DNA from: Pantoea phytobeneficialis
GTDB lineage: Bacteria; Pseudomonadota; Gammaproteobacteria; Enterobacterales; Enterobacteriaceae
Assembly (NCBI RefSeq): GCF_009728735.1
Contig: NZ_CP024636.1
Span: forward strand, 2,513,754 to 2,577,753
Reading direction: 5' to 3'
DNA length: 64,000 nucleotides
This document shows positions 8,341-16,713 of this stretch, in pieces (position 1 is the first letter of the stretch; every line of letters begins with the position of its first letter). The notes beneath the pieces were generated by a model. That model worked only from the letters and a program-made list of their open reading frames with translations, searched no databases and was not told the DNA's origin. A program made the position numbers and the translations under genes.

Positions 8341-10422
8341 ATGTTAGTGACTTCGTACGATTGGTATACCGTCATCGTCTCGGTGTTGGTGGCGATGCTG
8401 GCCTCCTTCACGGCACTGGATATGGCGGGAAGAGTAGCGACTGCCAGTGGCAAATCAGCGCTGGTATGGCTACTGGGCGGCGGCTTTGCCATGGGGGTGG
8501 GCATCTGGGCGATGCACTTTATCGGCATGTTGTCGATGAGCCTCGATATGGTGATGAGTTACGACCCATTGCTCACCGTGGCATCGATGGTGATTGCGGT
8601 GCTGGCATCGATCTTTGCATTGTGGCTGGTGTGCTCGGGCGAACTGCCCTGGTCGCGACTGTGCGGTGGCGCATTGGTGCTGGGTTTTGGCGTGGTGGCA
8701 ATGCACTACACCGGCATGGCGGCGCTGATGTTCTCGCCTGGCATCGTCTGGAATGGTTACTGGGTTGCGGCATCTGTCGCGATTGCCCTGGTGGCTTCTG
8801 GCGTGGCGCTATGGCTGGCGTTTACTCTGCGTGAAGGCACTGGCCGCGTCACCCTGTTGCGTCTTGGCGCGTCGGTGGTAATGGGCTGTGCCATTGCCGG
8901 TATGCATTACACGGGTATGGCGGCGGCGAATTTCCCGATGCACAGCCACGCTACCCATATGGGGGTTAATAGCAACTGGCTGGCAATGCTGGTGACGGTA
9001 GTGACGCTCGCGATCCTCGGCATCACTCTGCTGGTTTCAATGCTCGATGCTCGCATGCAGGCGCGCACCTCGATCCTGGCCCGTTCACTGGCGGAGGCGA
9101 ACCGGGAACTGGCACAGTTGGCGCTGCATGACAATCTGACGCGCCTGCCGAACCGTATTTTGCTGGAAGACCGCCTCGATCAGGCGATCAACAAAGCTGA
9201 CCGCGAACAGTCTCACTTCGCGTTGATGTTTATGGACCTGGATGGCTTCAAAGCGGTCAATGATGCTTTTGGTCATCATGTCGGAGACAACCTGCTGATT
9301 GCCGTGACCGAGCGCATGACCGGGCAGATGAAAGGGCATTACACCCTGGCGCGCATGGGAGGCGATGAGTTTGTCCTGCTGATTGAGATTGATGATCCTA
9401 ATGATGCGGCGGCGGCGGCTGATGCGCTGGTGAAAGCGATCGAGAAGCCGTTCAGCATCTCGCGTTACGAGTTGGTGGTGTCGTTGAGTATCGGTATCGC
9501 GGTGTACCCTGGCGATGGTGTGGATGAGCGCGAGCTGATGTTTAATGCGGATGCAGCGATGTATCACACCAAAAACAACGGACGCAACGGCTACAACTTC
9601 TTCCAGCCCTCGATGAACACCCTGGCGCAAAGCCAACTGCAACTGAACAACGATCTGTGGCAGGCGCTGGATAATGACGAGCTGCGGTTGTTCTACCAGC
9701 CGAAATATTGCGCACCGCGTGGACCCATTATTGGTTTTGAAGCCTTACTGCGCTGGCAGCATCCGACGCGCGGCCTGCTGACGCCGGACAAATTCCTGCC
9801 GATGGCGGAAAAGACCGGGATGATCGTCAATATTGGTAACTGGGTGATTAACGAAGCCTGCCGTCAGCTGCATAGCTGGCATTTGCAGGGGCATCCTCAC
9901 TGGTCGGTGGCGGTGAACCTGTCGGCGTTGCAGTTTGAGCAGTGCAATCTGGTGGAAACCGTCACCACCGCCTTAACTCAGCACCAGATTCCGGCAGAGC
10001 TGCTGACGCTGGAGGTCACCGAAACCACGGCGATGCGCGATCCTGAAGAGAGCGTGCGTATTCTCACGGAACTGACCAATATGGGGGTGAAAGCCTCGAT
10101 TGACGATTTTGGTACCGGCTATTCCAGCCTGTTGTATCTCAAACGTTTACCGGCCAGTGAGTTGAAAATTGACCGTGCTTTCGTCAATGAACTGCAAGCG
10201 AAATCGGAAGATGCCACCATCGTCTCCGCGATTGTGGCGCTGGCGCAATCGCTGGATTTAAAAGTGGTGGCCGAAGGGGTAGAAACCGAGGAACAACAGG
10301 CGTTTCTCACCGGGCTGGGATGTAATTCATTGCAGGGTTATCTGCTGGGGCGGCCCCTGCCGCCAGACCGCATCGGCGAACTGCCGGAGTTTGTTGGCGT
10401 GTTGGAAGAGACGGCGAAATAA
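8341..10422 (+). CDS. MHYT-GGDEF-EAL membrane protein (second copy)
   Basis: 693 residues from the chosen ATG at 8341. An in-frame ATG at 8323 exists, but 8341 has GGGA 7 nt upstream and aligns with the start of the preceding paralogue (MLVTSYDW against MLLITWDS). The N-terminal MHYT module has three motifs (WAMHFIGM, VAMHYTGM, AGMHYTGM), followed by an intact GGDEF near residue 340 and a complete EAL domain (FEALLRWQHP, NLSALQF, EVTET, IDDFGTGYSSLLYL, LKIDRAF, AEGVETEE). Both cyclic-di-GMP synthesis and breakdown therefore look possible. It is a tandem duplicate of the gene upstream, with about 155 nt between them, so it may have its own promoter. Confidence 0.92.
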   Translation: MLVTSYDWYTVIVSVLVAMLASFTALDMAGRVATASGKSALVWLLGGGFAMGVGIWAMHFIGMLSMSLDMVMSYDPLLTVASMVIAVLASIFALWLVCSGELPWSRLCGGALVLGFGVVAMHYTGMAALMFSPGIVWNGYWVAASVAIALVASGVALWLAFTLREGTGRVTLLRLGASVVMGCAIAGMHYTGMAAANFPMHSHATHMGVNSNWLAMLVTVVTLAILGITLLVSMLDARMQARTSILARSLAEANRELAQLALHDNLTRLPNRILLEDRLDQAINKADREQSHFALMFMDLDGFKAVNDAFGHHVGDNLLIAVTERMTGQMKGHYTLARMGGDEFVLLIEIDDPNDAAAAADALVKAIEKPFSISRYELVVSLSIGIAVYPGDGVDERELMFNADAAMYHTKNNGRNGYNFFQPSMNTLAQSQLQLNNDLWQALDNDELRLFYQPKYCAPRGPIIGFEALLRWQHPTRGLLTPDKFLPMAEKTGMIVNIGNWVINEACRQLHSWHLQGHPHWSVAVNLSALQFEQCNLVETVTTALTQHQIPAELLTLEVTETTAMRDPEESVRILTELTNMGVKASIDDFGTGYSSLLYLKRLPASELKIDRAFVNELQAKSEDATIVSAIVALAQSLDLKVVAEGVETEEQQAFLTGLGCNSLQGYLLGRPLPPDRIGELPEFVGVLEETAK

Positions 10423-10436
10423 GCATTTTGCATAGA

Positions 10437-10500
10437 GTAGCGGCGCGATTTATCGCGCCACTACAATCGCTTGCGGGAGAGGGTTAGGGTGAGGGAAAAT
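10437..10500. repeat. REP-like palindrome plus CTCTCCC-type half palindrome
   Basis: A GGCGCGATTTATCGCGCC palindrome (10441-10459, flanked by GTAG and CTAC) is followed at once by CGCTTGCGGGAGAGGG and TTAGGGTGAGGG (about 10468-10496), one arm of the second repeat family. It lies between the second MHYT gene and the MocR-type gene. Confidence 0.75.
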
Positions 10501-10529
10501 CCCCACATTACATTCTGACGGAGATTCAG

Positions 10530-11942
10530 GTGGCGAAATACCAGCAGCTGGTCGATCAACTGCGCGAACAAATCGAAGCCAATATCTGGCAACCCGGAGA
10601 AAAATTGCCTTCGCTGCGTCAGCAGGCCGATCAATCCGGCCTCAGCCTGATGACGGTGATGCACGCCTACGAAGTGCTGGAGAGTCAGGGCTGGATTTTG
10701 TCAAAACCACAATCCGGTTATTACATTGCGCCGCGCGCTGCGGCACTGCGACCGCGTCTGGCGACGCAAACGGTCGAACGCCTGGAGCAGACCGATACCA
10801 ACAGCTTTGTATTTGATGTCCTCCAGGCGACACGCGATCCGGCGATTATGCCGTTTGGTTCCGCCTTCCCCGATCCGGAGTTGTTTCCTCAGCGCCAGTT
10901 GATGCGTTCGCTGGTCAAAGTCTCGCATAACCTGAAACCGACGGACGCGCTCAACAATTTGCCGCCCGGTAACCCTGAGCTGCGCAAAATCCTGGCACAA
11001 CGCTACGCACAGCAGGGGATCACCATTTCACCGGACGACATCGTGATCACCAACGGGGCGATGGAAGCCCTCAACCTGAGTTTGCAGGCGGTAACCGAGC
11101 CGGGGGATTGGGTGGTGATCGAGAATCCCTCATTCTATGGTGCATTGCAGGCGATTGAACGCCTGAAGCTGAACGCCATCGCCATAGCCAGTGATGTCGA
11201 GCAGGGCATTGATTTTGACGAACTGGAACAGGCGCTGCAACGCTGGCCGGTCAAAGCCTGCTGGCTGATGACCAACCGGCAAAATCCGCTGGGTTTTACT
11301 CTCAGCAACACGCGCAAGGAACAACTGGTGGCGCTGCTGGCGCGCTATGGCGTGACGCTGATTGAAGACGATGTTTACAGTGAGTTATGGATTGGCGAGG
11401 AGAAACCATTACCGGCGAAAGCTTTTGATCGCCTTGGTGATGTCATGCATTGCGGCAGCTTCTCGAAAAATCTGGTGGCGGGCTTTCGCATCGGCTGGGT
11501 GGCGGCGGGCCGGCATGCGCAACGTGTCCAGCGTATTCAGTTGATGAGTACGCTCTCCACCAGCGCGCCGATGCAACTGGCGCTGGCGGATTTTCTCTCC
11601 ACCCGCAGTTATGACAGCCATCTGAAACGGCTGCGTCAGACCTTAGCAAAACGTAAACAGCTGGCACGCACTGCGCTGCGTCAGGTACTGCCAGCGGATG
11701 CCCGCATCAGCGATACGCCGGGCGGCTACTTTTTATGGGTAGCCTTACCCGAGGGCATCAATACCACGCAGCTTTATCATCTGGCGTTAGAGCAGGGGAT
11801 CAGTATCGCGCCGGGGCAGCTATTTTCCAGCAGTGAAGATTTCCGTCACTGCTTCCGCTTCAATACTGCCTGGCCGTGGGATGCGCGCGCCGAAGCGGCG
11901 GTGGAAAAATTAGGTCAGTTAATCAAACAACTGCACCCGTAG
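10530..11942 (+). CDS. MocR-type GntR regulator with aminotransferase-like domain
   Basis: 470 residues. Residues 1-75 are a GntR winged helix (PGEKLPSLRQQADQSGLSLMTVMHAYEVLESQGWI), joined by a linker to a fold-type I PLP aminotransferase domain (about 100-470) with NPLGF, EDDVYSEL and the PLP lysine in SFSKNLVAGFRIGW. MocR proteins bind DNA and use the PLP domain to sense amino acids or vitamins. The start is GTG with GGAG 7 nt upstream. Its TAG stop is formed by the first bases of a REP-like repeat. E. coli YjiR/YdcR are relatives, but orthology is not proven and the target is unknown. Confidence 0.88.
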   Translation: MAKYQQLVDQLREQIEANIWQPGEKLPSLRQQADQSGLSLMTVMHAYEVLESQGWILSKPQSGYYIAPRAAALRPRLATQTVERLEQTDTNSFVFDVLQATRDPAIMPFGSAFPDPELFPQRQLMRSLVKVSHNLKPTDALNNLPPGNPELRKILAQRYAQQGITISPDDIVITNGAMEALNLSLQAVTEPGDWVVIENPSFYGALQAIERLKLNAIAIASDVEQGIDFDELEQALQRWPVKACWLMTNRQNPLGFTLSNTRKEQLVALLARYGVTLIEDDVYSELWIGEEKPLPAKAFDRLGDVMHCGSFSKNLVAGFRIGWVAAGRHAQRVQRIQLMSTLSTSAPMQLALADFLSTRSYDSHLKRLRQTLAKRKQLARTALRQVLPADARISDTPGGYFLWVALPEGINTTQLYHLALEQGISIAPGQLFSSSEDFRHCFRFNTAWPWDARAEAAVEKLGQLIKQLHP

Positions 11943-12025
11943 CAGCGCGATTTATCGCGCAGTCTTTTGCGGCCAGACTCCCTCATCCCGACCTTCTCCC
12001 GCTAGCGGGAGAAGGAGATGTGCAG
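11939..12025. repeat. REP-like repeat and CTCTCCC-type palindrome
   Basis: A copy of the GCGCGATTTATCGCGC repeat begins within the stop codon of the MocR gene. Next comes a complete second-family element, CCCTCATCCC then CTTCTCCCGCTAGCGGGAGAAG (about 11976-12015). The latter can fold into a perfect stem and lies between convergent genes. Confidence 0.75.
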
Positions 12026-12044
12026 TATGCCGGTCAGGTTAAAT

Positions 12045-12527
12045 TTAAACCTGCGCTGCCTGCCGATGTCCCCAGGTCAGGTAATACACATCGTAAAAAT
12101 CCACTTCGCCTTTCTGCTGCATCAGGCGATGAATACCGCTACGCACACGGTCCGGCGTGGCAGGGTTATCCAGAATCTTGTTGATGCCCTGGGAGGATAC
12201 CGGCTGAATGTAATACCACTCGCCGTTGTAACAAACGCGCAGATCCAGCGCATCAATGTCCTCAAAGCGGTATTTCGGATTGATATCCAGCAGCATTAAA
12301 AAGCTCATCACCAGCACGAAAACCGTGGCAAACCAGAATGCGGGCCAGCCGAGCATGTCGGTGGAAAAAATCAGCGCCACGCACAGCCCGTAGCACAAGT
12401 ACATCACCGCCCACAGGCCAGGGTGCGTTTTCAGAAACGAAAAGCTAAAACGTGGCAAATTGTCGCGACGTTCTTCGCGATTCAGTGTGGCGATTTCATC
12501 AAGCAGGATTTGTTTTATGGCGTCCAT
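12045..12527 (-). CDS. ylaC: YlaC family inner-membrane protein
   Basis: 160 residues, close in size to E. coli YlaC (156) and matching it in NREERRDNLPRFSFSF, HPGLWAVMY, the RYEDID-like FEDIDALD, LRVCYNGEWY and DFYD. Two hydrophobic helices (about 35-55 and 62-82) anchor it in the inner membrane with most of the C-terminal half outside the lipid. The function of the family is not established. GAGGTG precedes the ATG. It is convergent with the MocR-type gene and divergent from the cupin. Confidence 0.85.
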   Translation of the reverse strand: MDAIKQILLDEIATLNREERRDNLPRFSFSFLKTHPGLWAVMYLCYGLCVALIFSTDMLGWPAFWFATVFVLVMSFLMLLDINPKYRFEDIDALDLRVCYNGEWYYIQPVSSQGINKILDNPATPDRVRSGIHRLMQQKGEVDFYDVYYLTWGHRQAAQV

Positions 12528-12788
12528 TGTTCACCTCTCTTTCACTGCCTGCCAGTAAAGCACGTAACAGTGAAGGGCGGCAGACACAGATCAGTGAAGA
12601 ATTTTTATAACAGTTGCGCACAAAATCGCAGGGCAAGGTCATTACGCCCAAAATGTTAAAGAGGTTAATCATTAATTTGGCTTTAGTTAGAAAAATCATG
12701 CTTTTATGTGAATTTTGCGGGCCTGAGCACATTGTATTGTCATCCGTTTTTGCCACACTTAAGCAACGTGGCTAACCGGAGAAAGAGT

Positions 12789-13409
12789 ATGACTGTCTAC
12801 CCATCCAGCCTGCTGTTACTGATGTCTTTCGCCGCTGGCACCTTTTCCGCAGGGGCTTCCAGTAACCCGCAGCATCTGATGTTATCTATCCCGTCTGGCG
12901 GGGTGCCGAATAATCCGTTGCCGCTGATCATCTGGCCGGGGGTTGCCCCCGACAACGACAGCGAAGACGAGGAAAATCAGGACACCGCCATCTGGTTTGA
13001 AGAAACTTTTACCCGCAACGGCTGGCCCGCTGCGTGGCGTTCTCCCATCTTTCCGTATACCCATTACCACCCGAATACGCATGAAATAATCGGTGTCGGC
13101 GCGGGCTGGGCAGAAGTGTTATTTGGTGGCGACAGTGGTCGCATGGTGACGTTGCGCGAGGGGGATGCGGTGCTGATCCCGGCGGGGGTCGGCCATAAAC
13201 AGATCCACGCCAGTGAGGATTTCTTCACCGTTGGCGCCTATCCTGAAGGTATATCGCCGGAAACGCTGCGCGATGAACCGCGTTTTCTGAGAACCTCTCA
13301 GGCGCAGATTCAGCGCGTACCCATGCCGAAGCGCGATCCTTTCACCGGCGGGGAGGGAGCAATGACGGAAATCTGGTTACCGGTCGCGCAGCAGCTTCTG
13401 CACCAATAA
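12789..13409 (+). CDS. YjlB-like cupin protein
   Basis: 206 residues from ATG 12789, which has GGAGAAAGAG upstream; a longer frame from 12708 has no ribosome site. The body matches the YjlB cupin group: GGVPNNPLPLIIW, then HYHPNTHEIIGVGAGWAEVLFGG (first cupin motif, metal ligands H-x-H and E) and GDAVLIPAGVGHKQI (second motif). Such proteins are small metal-binding beta-barrels of unknown substrate. The first 28 residues (SLLLLMSFAAGTFSAGASS) look like a signal peptide, unusual for this group. The NtrC-type site of the next operon overlaps its stop codon. Confidence 0.75.
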   Translation: MTVYPSSLLLLMSFAAGTFSAGASSNPQHLMLSIPSGGVPNNPLPLIIWPGVAPDNDSEDEENQDTAIWFEETFTRNGWPAAWRSPIFPYTHYHPNTHEIIGVGAGWAEVLFGGDSGRMVTLREGDAVLIPAGVGHKQIHASEDFFTVGAYPEGISPETLRDEPRFLRTSQAQIQRVPMPKRDPFTGGEGAMTEIWLPVAQQLLHQ

Positions 13410-13415
13410 GGTGCA
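13399..13415. promoter_or_regulatory. NtrC-type enhancer site upstream of Anbu operon
   Basis: TGCACCAATAAGGTGCA is a perfect 6-5-6 inverted repeat and matches the known NtrC operator pattern TGCACC-N5-GGTGCA. It includes the TAA of the cupin gene and is centred about 99 bp upstream of the start point expected from the sigma-54 promoter at 13479-13494, a usual enhancer distance. Binding by NtrC is inferred. Confidence 0.75.
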
Positions 13416-13478
13416 TTGCACCCATTTCCGGCGTTAACTCACTGATAAGGTGCGCGTGCGGTGCAGCACGCACGCGCC

Positions 13479-13494
13479 TGGCACAGTTTGTGCA
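13479..13494 (+). promoter_or_regulatory. Sigma-54 promoter of Anbu operon
   Basis: TGGCACAGTTTGTGCA matches the RpoN consensus TGGCAC-N5-TTGCA with one mismatch, and the invariant GG and GC are 10 nt apart as required. It lies 40 nt before the ATG of the ATP-grasp gene. A GC-rich inverted repeat (GCGTGCGGTGCAGCACGC) sits just upstream. Together with the NtrC-type site, it predicts induction under nitrogen limitation. Confidence 0.75.
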
Positions 13495-13533
13495 GCAGTG
13501 AAATCAGGTCCTCTGATAAGCGCCGGGTAAATC

Positions 13534-14973
13534 ATGAAAGAAAGCTACCAGATAGCATCACACTTCTATGATGAGATGTTGCTGAGCGACGGCCAACACC
13601 GCGCTCACTATCAGCACTACTGGGAATGGTTGCAAGCGGCGGACAAAGAGGCAGTGGCGCGTAAACGTGAGGAAGCGGAACTTTTGTTTCATCGCGTTGG
13701 CATCACCTTCAACGTCTATGGCGAGGACGGTGGCGCAGAGCGCCTGATTCCGTTCGATAGCGTGCCGCGTATTATTCCTGCCAGCGAATGGGCAATGCTC
13801 GATCGCGGTATCCGACAACGGGTACAAGCCCTCAACGCCTTCCTGCACGATATCTACCATCAACAGCACATCCTGAAGGCGGGCATCATTCCTGCCGAGC
13901 AGGTGCTGGTCAACGATCAGTACCAGCCTTGCATGCAAGGTGTTGATCTACATCGTAATATCTATGCGCATATCGTCGGCGTGGATATGGTGCGCAACAA
14001 CGATGGCGAATATTACGTGCTGGAAGATAACCTGCGCACCCCGTCTGGCGTCTCCTATATGCTGGAGAACCGCAAGATGATGATGCGCCTCTACCCGGAG
14101 TTATTTGCCGAGCAGCATGTGGCCCCGGTCGAGCGTTATCCGTCGCATCTGTTGCAGACGTTGCGTGAAAGCTCGCCGGTGAACGATCCGGTGGTGGTGG
14201 TGCTGACGCCGGGCCGCTTCAACAGCGCCTATTTTGAGCACAGCTTCCTCGCCCAGCAGATGGGCGTCGAGTTGGTGGAAAGCGCCGATCTGTTTGTTAA
14301 AGATGGCGCGGTGATGATGCGTACCACCGCCGGACCCTGCAAAGTGGATGTGATCTATCGACGCGTGGATGATGCCTTCCTCGATCCGCTGGCGTTCCGC
14401 CCGGACTCAATGCTCGGCGTACCCGGATTGCTGTCGGTGTACCGTGCCGGGAATGTGGTGCTGGCGAATGCCATCGGCACCGGGGTAGCGGATGACAAAT
14501 CGATCTACCCCTATGTGCCGGATATGATCCGTTTCTACCTCGACGAAGATCCGATCCTCAATAACGTGCCAACCTGGCAATGCCGCAACCCGAAAGATCT
14601 TTCCTACGTTTTGGCCAACCTCGATCAGATGGTGGTGAAGGAAGTGCACGGCGCAGGTGGCTACGGCATGTTGATTGGTCCGGTGGCGAGTCAACAGGAG
14701 CTGAGCGACTTCCGGGCGCGTCTCCAGGCAAGGCCGGATAACTATATCGCGCAGAATACCCTGTCGCTTTCGACCTGCCCGACCTTTATCGACAACGGCC
14801 TCGCACCACGGCATATCGACCTGCGTCCGTTTGCGCTGTGCGGGGCGGATATCCGTCTGGTACCGGGCGGTTTAACTCGCGTGGCGCTAACCGAAGGTTC
14901 GCTGGTGGTGAACTCATCGCAAGGCGGTGGCACCAAGGATACCTGGGTTCTGGAGGATGACGCATCATGCTAA
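13534..14973 (+). CDS. Circularly permuted ATP-grasp protein (Anbu cluster)
   Basis: 479 residues; first gene of the Anbu operon. It belongs to the circularly permuted ATP-grasp type 2 group (formerly DUF404/DUF407), with LEDNLRTPSGVSYMLENRKMM, YRRVDDAFLDPLAFRPDS, NAIGTGVADDKSIYPYVPDMI and KEVHGAGGYGML visible in order. ATP-grasp enzymes join a carboxylate to an amine or thiol through an acyl phosphate. In this setting a peptide-forming or protein-tagging ligase has been proposed but not shown. Its stop overlaps the next ATG by 7 nt, so the two are probably translated in a fixed ratio. The ribosome site is weak. Confidence 0.88.
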   Translation: MKESYQIASHFYDEMLLSDGQHRAHYQHYWEWLQAADKEAVARKREEAELLFHRVGITFNVYGEDGGAERLIPFDSVPRIIPASEWAMLDRGIRQRVQALNAFLHDIYHQQHILKAGIIPAEQVLVNDQYQPCMQGVDLHRNIYAHIVGVDMVRNNDGEYYVLEDNLRTPSGVSYMLENRKMMMRLYPELFAEQHVAPVERYPSHLLQTLRESSPVNDPVVVVLTPGRFNSAYFEHSFLAQQMGVELVESADLFVKDGAVMMRTTAGPCKVDVIYRRVDDAFLDPLAFRPDSMLGVPGLLSVYRAGNVVLANAIGTGVADDKSIYPYVPDMIRFYLDEDPILNNVPTWQCRNPKDLSYVLANLDQMVVKEVHGAGGYGMLIGPVASQQELSDFRARLQARPDNYIAQNTLSLSTCPTFIDNGLAPRHIDLRPFALCGADIRLVPGGLTRVALTEGSLVVNSSQGGGTKDTWVLEDDASC

Positions 14974-15896
14974 GCCGCACGGCCAGTGGCCTCTATTGGA
15001 TGGCGCGTTATCTGGATCGCGCGGAACAACTCGCCAGGGTATTGGATGTGACTAACCGGCTGTCGTTGATGCCGGTGCGTAACAGCCACGGTGATGAGCT
15101 GCTGTTGCCGCTCAATCTTACTGGCACGCGTCAGCTGTTTGAAACGCTCAACGGTCGTTTCACCATGCCGCAGTTGTTCAACTTCTTTGCTCTCGACGAT
15201 CGCAATCCCAGCAGCATTTTTTGCTGTTGGCAATCGGCATGGAACAACGCCCATGCGGTGCGCGGTAGCCTCTCGTCGGAAGTGTGGGAAAGCATCAACT
15301 CCACCTGGATTGAGATGCGTAGCATGCGCCGTCGTGGCATTTCCAGTGCCAATGCCGACAGCTTTTTTGACTGGGTCAAGGAGCGTTGCCATCTGTTTCG
15401 TGGTGCGATGTTTGGCACCCTGTTGCGCGGCGATGCCATGAGTTTTATTCGCCTCGGCACCCTGATGGAGCGTGCTGACGGCAGTACGCGCCTGTTGAGC
15501 GTCAATCAACAATTGCTGGAGCAGCATCCTGATTCGGTACGCGAATATTATTGCCTCGACACCTTGCTGCGTGCGGTATCCGCCCGCGAGGCCTATAACG
15601 CCATCTTCAAACAACAGCTGATGCCGGATCTGGTCAATGAAATGCTGATCCTGCGCAGCGAAAGCCCGCGATCCTTGCACTCCTGCATTGAAGAGATCGC
15701 TAACCAACTGGAGCAGATCGGCAGCAGCGGTGAAGATCGCCCGCGCTATCTTGCCACAGTATTGCTGGCTGAGATGCGGTTCAGCACCTGGGAAAGCCTG
15801 ACGCGTGATGGCCTGAATAACTGGCTGAACCATTTCCTGGCAGACATTAACGCATTGGCTGACAGCATCAATCACACCTATCTGGAGGCGAAATGA
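14967..15896 (+). CDS. Alpha-E domain protein (Anbu cluster)
   Basis: 309 residues, all-helical, of the alpha-E (DUF403) family; opens with MLSRTASGLYWMARYLDRAEQLARVLDVTNRLSL and has the family's RGSLSSEVWESINSTW and FRGAMFGTLLRGDAMSFIRLGTLMERAD. It nearly always occurs beside the permuted ATP-grasp gene and is thought to act with it; no enzyme activity is known. It overlaps its neighbours on both sides (7 nt upstream, ATGA downstream), a tightly coupled four-gene layout. Confidence 0.88.
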   Translation: MLSRTASGLYWMARYLDRAEQLARVLDVTNRLSLMPVRNSHGDELLLPLNLTGTRQLFETLNGRFTMPQLFNFFALDDRNPSSIFCCWQSAWNNAHAVRGSLSSEVWESINSTWIEMRSMRRRGISSANADSFFDWVKERCHLFRGAMFGTLLRGDAMSFIRLGTLMERADGSTRLLSVNQQLLEQHPDSVREYYCLDTLLRAVSAREAYNAIFKQQLMPDLVNEMLILRSESPRSLHSCIEEIANQLEQIGSSGEDRPRYLATVLLAEMRFSTWESLTRDGLNNWLNHFLADINALADSINHTYLEAK

Positions 15897-16693
15897 GACT
15901 GAACATCGAGCATAAAACCTGGTATGCCTGGGAGCATCCGGTCAAACTCAGCACCCAGTATCTGCGCCTGACACCGCAAAACTCGGTGCATCAAAAAATT
16001 CTGTCGTGGGAGCTGGCGCTGCCCTGCGATGCGACCCGTACCGTCGATACTTACGGCAACGTGATGCATGTGCTGACGCTGGACACGCCGCATCAGATGC
16101 TGGAAATCGCCGCGCGCGGTGTGGTGGATATTCTTGATGAAGGCGAACTGGCGGCCGATCCGGAGTCAACGCTGTCACCGCTGATTTTCCTGCGCGGTAC
16201 GCCGCTGACGCAACCGGATAGCGCCATCCGCGATTTTGCCCTGCGTTACTGGCGACCCGAAGCACCGCTTGCCAGCCTGGAAAAATTGATGGGAGAACTG
16301 CTGCTGAAAATGCCTTATCGTCCCGGCAGCACCCAGGTGAGTGATACCGCCGCGAAAGTATTTGCCGCCGGCTCTGGTGTTTGCCAGGATCACAGCCATG
16401 TGTTTCTCGCCTGCTGTCGCAGTCTGGGGATTCCGGCGCGGTATGTCAGCGGTTATCTCTATACTGACAATGTCGAACACGTTGCCACCCATGCCTGGGT
16501 TGAAGCCTGGTTGGATGGCAGTTGGCACAGCTTTGATATCACCAATAATACCCGCAGCACCCGGCAGCACTTACGGCTGGCGGTGGGCGTGGATTATCTC
16601 GATGCCTGTCCGGTTCGCGGCATGCGCCTGGGCGGCGGGGGTGAAGATATGCTGGCGGTGGCTGCGGTGCAACAGGTGCACTCGCAGCAGTAA
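15893..16693 (+). CDS. Transglutaminase-like cysteine protease (Anbu cluster)
   Basis: 266 residues with an N-terminal beta domain (MRLNIEHKTWYAWEHPV, about 1-80) and a transglutaminase-like core. The triad is visible: C164 in SGVCQDHSHVF, H200 in ATHAWVEAW, D215 in SFDITN. Bacterial members usually act as cysteine peptidases or amide-bond hydrolases. In Anbu clusters the protein may remove what the ATP-grasp adds, or cleave tagged peptides; this is inference. It starts with an ATGA overlap and stands 20 nt before the Anbu gene. Confidence 0.88.
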   Translation: MRLNIEHKTWYAWEHPVKLSTQYLRLTPQNSVHQKILSWELALPCDATRTVDTYGNVMHVLTLDTPHQMLEIAARGVVDILDEGELAADPESTLSPLIFLRGTPLTQPDSAIRDFALRYWRPEAPLASLEKLMGELLLKMPYRPGSTQVSDTAAKVFAAGSGVCQDHSHVFLACCRSLGIPARYVSGYLYTDNVEHVATHAWVEAWLDGSWHSFDITNNTRSTRQHLRLAVGVDYLDACPVRGMRLGGGGEDMLAVAAVQQVHSQQ

Positions 16694-16713
16694 TTCTCTT
16701 TGCAGGCGTGACT

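Noticed and set aside
14970..15875. 301-codon minus-strand ORF opposite the alpha-E gene
   Set aside because: Antisense shadow of an operon member that overlaps its neighbours precisely; no ribosome site or known domain.
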